A stretch of 64,000 bases of DNA from Trematomus loennbergii (taxonomy: Eukaryota; Chordata; Actinopteri; Perciformes; Nototheniidae), in assembly GCA_012861695.1 (NCBI GenBank), contig JAAOOA010000056.1:6550207-6614206 (forward strand), given 5' to 3'. Numbering within the stretch: position 1 is the first letter of the stretch; every line of letters starts with the position of its first letter. Below the pieces are notes generated by a model, which had not been told where the DNA came from, searched no databases, and saw only the letters and a program-made list of their open reading frames with translations. Below, piece after piece: positions 9,704-21,000 of this stretch. The position numbers and the translations under genes are program-made.

Positions 9704-11975
9704 GTAAAAATACAGTAGACATTTAAGCTATATTTCTCTTTAAAGTTACTAAATTAAGCCTGATTCAGTATGATATCTAGGCCTAATGTGTTTGTTAAAT
9801 CAAGTTATTAGATTTGGTTTGGCTGGAAATATTCCCTCATTCACCATCAAACTTTTTCAGTGTAAAGTCAGAATAGTTCATTTAATGTAATAAACATTAA
9901 AGGTGGGGTAGGTAAGTTTGAGAAACCGGCTCGAGATACACTTTTTGTTATATTCCATGGAATGCTCTTAACATCCCGATAGCAATGAATATCTTAAGTG
10001 CTTTGACAAAAATCCAAAAAAATGTCATCTGTGGAAGCCGTAGTACTGTAAAAAGCACGACCAATCATTTTAGCCGGCCCGGCTAAAATAACTGGATGGC
10101 CTACCTGCCTGTCAGCCTTCCATCTGTGCACAAACTTATCTCGTGCCCTCATTGGTCATGTGCGCGTTCGTGTGTGTTGGAGGAGGGGCTCTGTAAGGAA
10201 GTGGCAGATTTTTTCCGGCTGTGTATTTTCAAATTCTTGCCCACTCGAGCTGGTTTCTCCTAAATTACCTACCCCACCTTGAAGTTAGCAGCTAGATTTT
10301 TTGTTCATATTAATTTAGTGATCATATACTGTATATTATTAATTAAGAAACACATCAATCTTGAGTCTGTGAACTAGGGTCGTTGAGTAAAGATAGAAAA
10401 ATACTTACATTTTTATGGCGATTGCATGGCCATTTTTGGAAAATTCTAGAAGGTCAGAATTCAGGCCTCCATGAATATTGGTGCCGCAGTAATATGTAGA
10501 TAATTTACTGTATAGGAATGGCCTCATCCTTAGAGAGTTATAGTGTAGTTGCCTATAGGATAATGCAAACGGCATTACTCTAATAAACTCATAAATGCTT
10601 TGAAGGAATGCGTGAAAGAGGTTTATACACGTAAAAACACTCATGTATATGATTAATGTTATTATAATCCGCATATACCATTTTTATTTTTGTAAATTCA
10701 TTGGTGATAAACCATGATATATTGCCTTTAGCAACAACTTTTACAAACATTACATTTTTTCAAGTTAACACACAGGATGTTGCATCTTATATTATAAGAA
10801 TTCAATTACAAAAGTGACAGCATATAGGCTTACATTTGACTGATTGTAATACATTTGATCAAATAAGACCTTCTTAGTCACAAAAGTCCCCGATACAGTT
10901 GTGATGCGCTCATATCTCAGAGAAATATTTAAAGGTTCTTCTTTGCAGGTAATAAGTGAAACATTGTTTAAACGTTTCATTGTAAGAGAGGCAAACAGCC
11001 ATTATGAAGGATATTTGAATGGTTTTTGAATCACATGTCACTTTACCAAGTCCTAAAATCCAACAGCACAACATAACAATGAAAAGACAAAAAGACAAAT
11101 AGATCTGACAGCTGTGGCACTTTTTACACAAAAAATGGCTGGGAAACCTTTCAAGTAAAGGCATGAACTGGCCATCCATTCAAGTTGTCTTTATCGGTCT
11201 TTGCAGCTTTGATGGAAGTTATTATGCACATACTTTACTTAGTAGACTTTTCTTAGTTTTTCCACTGCAGCACAGTGCAAGTGTCAACCTACACTGTGAA
11301 CCAAAAATTGACAAACGCTGAACGTTTTTTCTTCTTCTCATTTAGCTGAGCTGCCAATGCCAGGATCGGTCCTCCATCTGGGTGTCAAAAACTTGAGGAA
11401 CCGTCAACTGAGCGCCTTTAACATCGACTCCATGTGCGACTCTGTCCTCAATCTGTACCACAGCCTCATTACCGGATCCAAGGACTTCCCTATGATCTGT
11501 TATAGAGGAACCATGAACTACAACAAGGTTTCCTCACCCTTTCCCGTTCCCAGACATGTGGAGAACACCGAGCCCTCTCCTTTGACGGTTGGGCCAGCAG
11601 GTGTGATGGTTCCTCCTGCAGGATCCACCTCCTCCCCCCCCTACTATGCTGACTCCACCACTGCCTGAGAGGGCCAACATCTACGCCCTGAGAGCAGACC
11701 CTAGGAACTGTGTCCGCCAAATGGAGTACGAAGGCATTACCTTCACGAGGGTCATCTCTACCGTGTACCGCTCCGAGAGCACCGAGATGAACAACCGCTG
11801 GAGAGTGACCGACTACAGTGCAAACGGACACGTTAAGATGTCGGTCCTCTGCCAGTTCATTAGGGAGTCTGCATGTTATGCAAATAAACCTTTAAAGAGG
11901 AAAAGGATGGCTACAGATGAGGAAACCACAACCAGCAGCAGCCAGTCTCGACCAAACAAACGTCTAAGACTGTAA
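9637..11975 (+). CDS. Unrecognised two-exon gene for a basic-tailed protein, with a probable 1-bp frameshift
   Basis: I do not recognise the family. Exon 1 (9637-9703) encodes MAALHREEILLNLQTILL plus four residues and one carried base, with donor GTAAAA. Exon 2 (11346-11975) follows a strong acceptor (ttcttcttctcatttag) and its phase fits exactly (G|CT). Exon 2 is open to 11668 in one frame and from before 11646 to the stop at 11973-11975 in the next. The break coincides with a C8 run at 11634-11641; seven Cs would give one reading of about 231 aa. Visible features are a leucine-rich N-terminal helix, a Pro/Ser-rich middle, a segment YEGITFTRVISTVYRSE, and two basic clusters near the C-terminus (KPLKRKRM and RPNKRLRL) that look like nuclear localisation signals. 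It lies head to head with dop1a and upstream of ube3d. It could also be a recently dead gene; the intact flanking reading argues for a sequence error. Confidence 0.6.
9897..10283 (+). mobile_element. TTAA-type MITE family 2, copy 1
   Basis: About 385 bp with ends TTAAAGGTGGGGTAGGTAA and TACCTACCCCACCTtgaa. It is an inverted copy of 21120-21506, sharing the interior including cagatgacattttt-type and gcctacctgcctgtcagcc blocks. It lies in the intron of the unrecognised gene. Confidence 0.85.
10284..11345. other. Intron of the unrecognised gene, nothing recognised
   Basis: AT-rich sequence leading into a long pyrimidine tract and acceptor at 11345. Confidence 0.5.
11346..11975 (+). CDS. Exon 2 (terminal) of the unrecognised gene, frame broken at a C8 run
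   Basis: First half: ELPMPGSVLHLGVKNLRN to VMVPPAGSTSSPP. Second half: MLTPPLPERANIYALRADP to PNKRLRL, stop TAA at 11973. The halves are in adjacent frames that meet at the C run 11634-11641. No in-frame splice pair across the break was seen. An ATTAAA-like polyadenylation signal lies near 12068. Confidence 0.6.
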
Positions 11976-12508
11976 CTGCTTCGGTGGAAACTATGAGGGA
12001 TCTCTTGAGATATGGGCTCTCTCAAATACTGCTGCAGCCTTGAACAGCAGATAACATTTATTTTATTTATTAAACCCTTGAGCAAAAAACTCATGTAACC
12101 TTATTTAAAGAATATGGATCATCATTAGCCACTACAAATCTAAAGATTCAGTTTGGGTTAGCAATGAGAAGACCCATAGCACAACTTCAGGAACAGTGTC
12201 CAAACACCACTGATCCAACAAAGACAGGCAGGCCGTCTGGGTACAACCGGCTGGGGGAAAAAAGCGGGAAAGACACGGTAGAGACTGAGAAGACATTGCA
12301 CATGCACTCCTCTCCCACCTGAGGGAAACAAAGGAAGTGTTCCTGGTGTAATTGCTCCGTCTGATATAGTAGGCTATCTTTAACTGAGAGGAGACGGCAT
12401 GCATCGTGAAAAGTCAAGACCAGAGAAGTTGCGAGGATGCAGGACAGTGTGCTTTGGGAACTTTAAAAGGTGAATACATCTACACTGAAAAAAGTGTTGA
12501 CTTTTATT

Positions 12509-12664
12509 AAATGTATTATGTTAACAGATTTCACATAACTGTATTAGGTTAGTTGAAAACAATAATATTAAGTTGAACCTAATGTTTTTTTTATTTAAAT
12601 GTAATATTATTGCTTTCAACTAACCTAATACAGTTATGTGAAATCTGTTGACATAATACATTTA
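12509..12664. repeat. Long near-perfect inverted repeat (hairpin, MITE-like)
   Basis: Left arm 12509-12570 and right arm 12602-12664 are almost exact reverse complements (about 60 bp) around a roughly 31-bp loop. The core reads caactaacctaatacagtta. No flanking target duplication was settled. Confidence 0.85.
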
Positions 12665-12810
12665 TTATTATTCAAATATTTGTATTGATTTTCGACACAA
12701 TACATTTAATTAAAGGCAACAGGTGTATTTTATTATCTGACTCTCCTGTACGGATGGATAGTTCTTCTGGCTATTTAACATGTTTGATTCAGTACAAGGA
12801 ACCTTTAACG

Positions 12811-13535
12811 TTAAAGGAGAGGTGTCATGGCCATTTCCACTGATCATAATTCCATTGTTGAGGTATACTAAAATAGATTTATACTGTGCATTTTTCCAAA
12901 CTCACATTGGTTTCTCAAACAGCATCTCTGTAAACTATTGTATTCACTGAATTTCACTCTCTGCCTTTAACAGCTCGTTGTAGCTCCAATAGCTCCAGCC
13001 CCCACCCTCCCTGTGAGCACAGTGTGCTCTGATTGGTCGGGACGTTGTGAATCGCACTGAGCTCCGTGGAGGTGTTGTTTCCTTGTTTAGGATACATAGC
13101 GAAACACAGCCAAACTCATCCTGAGCACACACAAACTCGCAGCCGAAGTAAAAACAATAAGTGTGGCTTGATATTGAGTAAGAAAAAGGTTGATAAACGC
13201 TGTGAGAATGGGTCTGCAGAGAGAATTTCGCCGCAATCCCAACTGTCTGTTATCAGCCTGCAGCCAGGGAGGAGAAATCAGCAGAGCTGCCTGTGTGTGA
13301 GGAAGTCCGTGGATTGGTCAATTTGGACCAATCAGCGGGGGCTTAACGTAACGGCTCCGCTGACGTAACGTAACGGCTCCACGGATTGGTCCATTTCGTT
13401 CCGGGTACGGCATGACATCATGCCGTACCCGGAACGAAACCGTTTTTTGACTCTGCACACCGCTTACATGCATAAAAACCTTCATAACACACAAGGGGAC
13501 GGGTAATAACCGGAAAAGCATGACACCTGTCCTAT
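12811..13535. mobile_element. TTAA-type MITE family 1, copy 2
   Basis: Starts ttaaaggagaggTGTCATGG and ends gcATGACAcctgtcc. The interior matches 25602-26279 (ccatttccactgatcataat, ggtttctcaaacagcatctc). It contains a private perfect palindrome at 13394-13439. Confidence 0.8.
13394..13439. repeat. Perfect palindrome, 22-bp arms with a 2-bp spacer
   Basis: The left arm tttcgttccgggtacggcat plus ga is mirrored exactly on the other side of a ca spacer. The other copies of the host MITE have different, non-palindromic sequence here. Confidence 0.9.
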
Positions 13536-14429
13536 GTATTTAACGTTGTGAGGTTATTAACTGTTTAATAACCTTGTCTTTCTTTGTTAATTTCTAGTGA
13601 TGTCCTCCTCAATGCTGCAGCTGCACATCAAAGACAGTTTATCGTCTTGACTTGAAGATGAAGACCGTGAGGCGGGCAGGAAAGATAACGCCCCCCCCCA
13701 CAATACTGTCTATCTGTCTATCTGTCAATCTGTCTCTATGCATCCCAATAAAACCTTAGAGACTTTATCTCTCATTCAATTTTTTTGTAATACTTGTGAA
13801 CTTTGCACATGCCTTGCACAATCTTACACATTTCTTCCAAATAACTACCACTGCTATGAAATGCACAGCTTTTTTTAATCTTTATTTAGATAATGTGAAT
13901 ATTTTTATAGTATGTTTTCATGCAGTGTGATTTTTTTCTAACCAATATTCAGTTTATTCAGGAATAAGGGGTCAAATGTTATATAATGACAAATGACTAC
14001 ATATTATATTAAATGATGATATAATAAATATAATATATATGTCAAAGCGTGTTACCTCTGAAATATTTCTTAGGATCTGTTATGTGAACAGTAATACGGA
14101 TATTTCCATTTCACTAAGTTAAACTAACATAATATTATTTTGCATGTCATACAAATATTATGAATGTGAATATTTGTTTTTATTTCCTCAACTGACAGAA
14201 TGTAAGTGAAGATAATTGTTAACTAATTAGGCATAGTGTGTCTTGCTTTCTTTGATTTCCATTTTATGTTACTTTGTTCTTCTACCAAACTACACTTCAA
14301 ATGTATGTAGTCCCTTTAGTTATTTTGCAGATTGTTGATTAACAATAAACAATATGATCAACGCTTAAATAAGACTTTAGTGACACCTTGTTTTAATTCA
14401 CATGCTACCCGGCAATAAAAGTATACAAT

Positions 14430-14692
14430 TAAAATGAGTTCCACCTTTACCAGCTTGACAAACACATCAATAATTTTCATAAAAACATATATATGATTGT
14501 GAAATGGGCCAATCTGAATAATGAGTAATAATGAGATACTTTTAGTATATTTTGATGCCAATACTCTAGTACTTTAACTTGAGTACAATTTTGAATATAG
14601 GACTTTTACTTGTAACAGAGTATTCTTACACTGTGGTATTTTTACTTTTACTTCAGTACAAGATCTGTGTAGTTCTTCCATCTGTGTTTATC
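14430..14692. repeat. hAT-type MITE, right half
   Basis: tccacctttaccagct, gggcca(a)tctgaataatgag, cttttacttgtaacagagta and ttcttcca near the end are hallmarks of a common fish hAT MITE. The left half is missing. Confidence 0.7.
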
Positions 14693-14998
14693 AATTATTA
14701 ACTATCAATGACAAATAAATGTGAAGAAATAGTTGTAGGCTACCTTTTTTTTTTATATTTTGAAATGTCTAACCGGATGCTTTCCCCTTAACTATGGTGT
14801 ACTTTACACCGGCGCTGTCTCACGCTGCAGACTGATAGCATCCTCTGATTCCACTAGCTGTTTGAATCAGATACATGTGATTTTACGTGTGTATCTCTCT
14901 ATGCTAAAAAGCAACCCAGAGCCCGCTAGCTAGCCTACTCTAAGTTTTTTATTAGCGTATAGTTTATTTTGTATTATTTCTTAATATTGGCTGGCTGA

Positions 14999-15090
14999 AT
15001 GGCAGACTTTGAGATGGCATCCAGAACACATGGAGTAGGAGTCTTCTTAGAGCTGAGGAAAAGGCTCCAGAGTGGACTGCTTATCGTCGG
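14999..15090 (+). CDS. ube3d: ube3d exon 1
   Basis: The start ATG at 14999 gives MADFEMASRTHGVGVFLELR and continues to LLIVG, ending in phase 2 with donor GTAAAT. A second in-frame Met at residue 6 is possible. The V-F-L-E-[VL]-R pattern is the conserved UBE3D N-terminus, which fixes the exon despite the 5.0-kb intron that follows. Confidence 0.9.
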
Positions 15091-18000
15091 GTAAATGTTG
15101 CTGAAGAAAGCTAGTGAGCTAACCAGTTACATTTATATTTACATTAGTGCACTGTATGTTTACAATGCAGGCTAGGCTAGCTAATAGCATTAGCTAATGT
15201 CGCATGCATTTACCCAGTACATGTGAACTGATGCTGTACTTTCTCAGTATCAGACAACATTAGAAATACTAACCGGGCTTAACATTGGTTTCCTTTATTT
15301 ATCATAAATAATCAATACAAGTAAAAATTACACGGTGAAAACGGATTTTGGCAACATAAATCATATCAATTGTAAAACGTAATGTTTCTCAAGTAAGCCT
15401 ACGATATTGAGGTATGTGTACTCAGTTGTGGAAAGTACATTCACTCAAGTATTGTACCTAAGTACTTGTTGACATACTTTACTTAAGTATTTCCATGTAT
15501 TGCTACCTTGTACTTCTACTCCACGATATGTCAGAGGTGAATTTGGTACTTTTTACTCCACTTCATTTACTTTACAAAGTACTCACAGTTACTTGTAGCC
15601 TACACATACAAACACATGATATGCGGATAAGGTATAATGCAGTACTGTACTACTAATCTATCTTAGTTTGGTCCAAATTGACCAACTACGATACTAAAAT
15701 GCTCTTACATGTATACAAACAGGATATAATTACAACTATAGTAATATAATACTATGAAAAGATCCATTCTGATTAACGTACTCACTTTTTCTTTTATACT
15801 TGATACTTGAAATACATTTAGCTGATAATGCTTCTGTACTTTATATTATTCTGAAACGGGTCATTGTGCTGAATGAGTATTGCTATTACTTTTCTACTTT
15901 TGTAGAATTTTAAAATCGGAAACCACACATGTTACTTGTGTGATTGTGTTACTTGTATGGTCTTGAGTATTTTAAGACCATAGTATTTTACTTTTATTTA
16001 AGTGAAGGATGAGGTACTTCTTCCAACACTGTGTATGCATGCTTTACTATTTCCTTTAAATGCTACTTTATACATGTACTCCTGAATTAGGAGGGGAAAT
16101 ATTATTTTTGTTTACTCCAAATACGTGTTTGTCATCCATAGTAACTAGATACTTTCAGATCGAGGTTCCCTTGAGATTTTGAGATTTATTTTGTACACCA
16201 AAATATTCTGCAGATTATTGGATGATTTAAATAATCCTAAATTGCAGCCTCACTATAATATAATGAAATAGCACTAATGGTGCCTTGTATAAATAACTGA
16301 GTACTTATACATTATGTACATTGTGTGGCTTTTTATACTTGAACTTAAGTAGAATTCTGAATCCAGTAGGATTCTCATAGTGTGATTTAGCTAATTTATT
16401 CACATAGACAATGTTGAATGCTTCTCTTTGCATTCAAACTCATAATGTAGGCTATATTTCCTGTTTGTTAAGCACTTTGCAAACTTAAACAAACAGCGTT
16501 TTTATATTATTATCAATTAATTTACTATACGTTAAATCTGTAACATAGAGCTGCGAAGATCAGACAGAGTGATTTGTTTTCTTTGATAAAAAGCACCTCT
16601 GCTTGCATACAGAGGATGTAGGACTCCTATAACACCACTAGGTGGAGTCATTGAGATGTGACAGCAGCAGAATCAGCCCTGGTCCTCTCCTCTCCTGTAT
16701 TTACAGAGGAGAGAGGACTCTAGTCTGTAAATAGCTACACAGTGGGAGAAATCGTATTCTACCTCCATACCACTGCATGTCTATCTAATGTTCTATAGTT
16801 CTGAACTACATGAGGGACCAGAAATTGTAGAGCTAAACATTTCACACAAAAGGAGATGAAATAAAGGCATCCAACTAGGACTCCAATTAATCAAAATGTT
16901 ATCGAAATTACAAAGTGGACATGTGCAATATCCAAATGGCTGTGAGTGTAATATTTGATAAAGGCAAAATCTGTGAAAATATCATTCTGAATTAAAGATT
17001 GTGATATTCGGAAGCTGCAGAGAAGTCCTGGCTGCAAACGGTATTCTACAGACTTCTACAAAATCTTTACAGATTCTCTTATCTTTCTATCAGTTGAAGC
17101 TATCAGTAATAATCGCAATTAGTTATTTAAATTGTGCAGCACTCCCTCCAAACACACTATTGATCTTAGTTATGGCGTAAGATATAAAAAGGAAACCGAC
17201 AATGTAAACAAAAGACAGCCAACACTTTCTCTTAAATCAGTGCTTCTCTCAGCTAGTGGTCTTCATGAACTCAGTTATTATTCATGACCTCTTTAACTGA
17301 GACAGCAGCACCCAGCAGGAGGTCAGGGATGCTATTCATAATTGAATTGCGTTATCTATTATATACTTGTTTTATAACTGTTTTTATTTTTGTATGATGA
17401 TCTATTCACCTTTTGAAAGAGATTTTTGGTTTTGCAACATACAATATCACACAGGAAGATCTGTTATTCGTCAAGGTCTCAATAAAGTCATTATGTGTCA
17501 GACTTTAGTGCGGGACATAGACTGCATATAAATATCTTATTATAATGTTAATACATATTCATTATACAGCGGTATGTAGCCAAGTTTTGTGACTATAGAC
17601 TAGTTGACTTATGCATCAAGTAACGCAAACTACAATATTCTCCAGCATCCCCAGTGGAGAGATGCTAATACTTAAGACTAACGAGAGCTCCGAACATAGT
17701 GTTTACTGAATTGTTAAAAGAATGATTGAATCATTCTGGAAATCTGCTTATTTTGTGTCTTTCTGAAAGTTGGATTTAAAGACTGAAGGCACTCTGATGT
17801 CTCTCTGCAGACAGCAGGCTGTTAGCATAGCTTAACAAAAAGCTTGGAAACAGTTAGCTGGCTCTCTTCCAAGATAACAAAATTAGCATGAACCTGTTTT
17901 AAATTGTAAAAACACATTTCCTTTGAATTCGAATCTTGAGTTGAATATAAGTAAATAATATGTGCAAATGCTTATTTTGGAGGTGAATTATCTCTTTAGG

Positions 18001-21000
18001 CTAAGCTAATTATTTCCAGGCTTATACTTAACGTACATACGTGAGAAGTTATGATCTTCAAGTTATCTAACTATTAGCAAGGAAAAATATATATAATTTT
18101 TGTCTATTTCTTGTGTATATTCCTGTGTGTATTTAAAGGTCACCTATTTATGGGCTCAGAACAGTCTCATAATACACACATGCACACAGAAGGATTCACA
18201 CTTGTATTTCCGGATCCACACTTGTGTTTTTCAATGCACACACAAATGTGTTCCGTTTCATATACATGTAAATAAAATCCAAATACAGAAAAAAGTTTTA
18301 CATATGTATTTTGGATCCTCACATATTTGTTTCCATTTAAATCCCTGAACCTGCAAACACAAACCGCTTTCTGTGCATGGATCGCTCTGCATTCGTGTGT
18401 GGGTTTTTTGAGACTCCCCTGACGGTCAACCGATTCGTACTTGTAATTTATAATCTATAGCCAATCAGATGTCTCCTCAATTCTAAGCCAATCACATGAG
18501 CGCGTCCTCACAAGGGTAGATTTCTTGCGTTCATGACACTTCATATACGCATTTTGCGCTGTCCGGAGCAGGGTGGACAGAATTTATTTTACCGGACAAA
18601 TTTGAAACTTACCGGTCATGTTTAAATAAGAAGAAGAAGAAGAAGAAGAAGAATTGTGTAGCAGAGTTTCCGTTAGCAGGTAATTACCGGACTATGACCG
18701 GATGGCTAATAACACGGGAGTAAGGATCATCTATTTTCCTCTCTCCCTCTCTCCTGACAGCCCGTCAGTTTCTCATGCAGCTCGCTAAAACTTCACTCGC
18801 GTTTATGTCCATATCGATCAGATCCAGCTCTCCTGATCGGCCTTTATAGAGAGCACCGATCAAACTATTAAGAGTGAATATCGGCCGATAATGACCGGCG
18901 GGGCTCCCCCCGTTGACAGTTTACTGTCTAGCACTGGCTTCGTAGTGCACTGATTGATTAGGCTAAGCTAACCTGTAGCTGCTCCCTCCACACTCACAAC
19001 AACTTCATACAGACATAAATAAAGCAGCTGTATTCGCCATACAGGAAACACACATTTAAAACGGTTTTGCCTGCCGTTTTTGTGTACACAAGCATTCATT
19101 AATGGTTCGGAAAGTGGCAATGTACTGAGAGTGGAGGTGTCCTGAGATTAGCGCCTGCAGACAGGCTCCATGGACCTGTCAGCTCCGGACAGCGCAAAAT
19201 GCGTACATGAAGCGCTACGTCATGAACGCAAGAAATCTACCCTCGTGGGGGCGCGCTCATGTGATTGGCTTAGAATTGAGGAGACATCTGATTGGCTATA
19301 GATAGAAAAAATTACAAGTACGAATCGGGTGACCGTCAGGGGAGTCTCAAAAAACCCACACACGAATGCACAGCGATCCATGCACAGAAAGCGGTTTGTG
19401 TTTGCAGGTTCAGGGGATTTAAACGGAAAACAAATATGTGAGGATCAAAAATACATATGTAAAACTTTTTTCTGTATTTGGATTTTATTTACATGTATAT
19501 GAAACGGAACACATTTGTGTGTGCATTGAAAAACACAAGTGTGGATCCGGAAATACAAGTGTGAATCCTTCTGTGTGTATTATGAGACTGTTCTGAGCCC
19601 ATACCTATTGTGCAAAATCCACTTTTCCATGTCTTTTATACATCAACATGTGTCCCCTCTGTGTAAAGAGATTCTGAAAGTTCTCTCTCTTTTTGTCCTG
19701 ATCCATTTATATAAAAACCTGTCTGAAAATGAGCCGATCAGATTTGGCCACTTTATGATGTCATACATTTTTTGGCTTGTGTAACCATTAGCCAATCACC
19801 AACCAAGGTAACCCCCCCCCCCCCCCCTTATCACCTGAATCTCCTCCTAGAGCACCATTGTGTTCTTTTTAACCAAATATTCTCAGAGGGGTGGGGAGTG
19901 GCTCCTTATTTTCATCTAAAGTAACAGACACAGAATCAGCACTTTTGAAACAGGGCTGAAACAGAGGGCATTATGGGATGCTGCAATGATCTGTTTGGTG
20001 TTTGGAGCCAAACACTTCAGAGACATGTTTGTATATATCTGAGACCTATAATATATTGATGAAAACAGTATAATAGGGGACCTTTAAAGCATCTTCTCCC
20101 ATCTGCTCTCCAGGAAAGATGTGGCCAGAAGTCCTGCAGACGTGGTGGTGTCGGGTGAATATTCTTCTCTCCTCGTGTTCACTCCCAGAGGCGAGCTGAG
20201 CCTCACTCTGCCTGCAGGCGTCACCTACGAGCCAGGATCCTGCTTCCCAACACCCGCGGGAGAATCCTGCGGAGAGGAGCTGCATTTCAGGCTGCGCATC
20301 AATGTCAAGCCGAGCACGGAGGAAGGTAACGTCCAGGAATCACACCCAGTCACGTGTCTCCTCTCCAGGCTCTGTTCGACTCCTCTGTGCCAGGTCTTTT
20401 AGTAGCTATTTAAAGCTCTTTTCGGAATTAATTGGAGATGAGTCACTTGGTCATATGAGAGAGTGAAGGTGTACATTTTGCTCTACGGGTCCCCAATGTA
20501 ATGGCACACAGGCGACTGATCACCAGAGTCATGAGAATATTTTCTTTTAAGTTTTGGTTTGATCTTGAAAAGTGTCCCTTGAGTCGTTGCATAATATCCC
20601 CAAACGTCAGCTTTTTGTGTGTCCCGGTGCAAGAAACAGTTACAGCTAAGCCTGTCAATGACAAATCTGTCAATAGGGAATGGGTGCCGCAGTGCATTCT
20701 GGGGCGCCGCGGCATCTGTGGAGAATAGCAGCGGTATCAGCTGTCTCCAGTCATCTGTCAGTGGTCTTCCATCCAAAATGAATAAAGTAAGCACGAAATA
20801 TAACAAAGGCAACATTAAAGTAAATGAATCACATCTGTCCGTTTAAGAGAAGAACGGGCTGTTCACTGATGTTTGTGCATCAAGATGGATGTCTACGCCT
20901 GTCTGCAATTTAAATTTAAAAAAGGCTCACATCAAGTTAACAAACGGGGGGGGATACAGGACCCTCAAGTCTACAGCTTTATTCACATCTATAGAGTCAT

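Noticed and set aside
9627..9720. Exon 1 of ube3d placed at 9637
   Set aside because: The peptide does not match the UBE3D N-terminus, while 14999-15090 matches it and has the right phase.
11357..11668. Treating the two open frames of exon 2 as two overlapping genes
   Set aside because: They meet at a C8 run in adjacent frames, and only the second has the basic tail and stop; a single broken frame is simpler.
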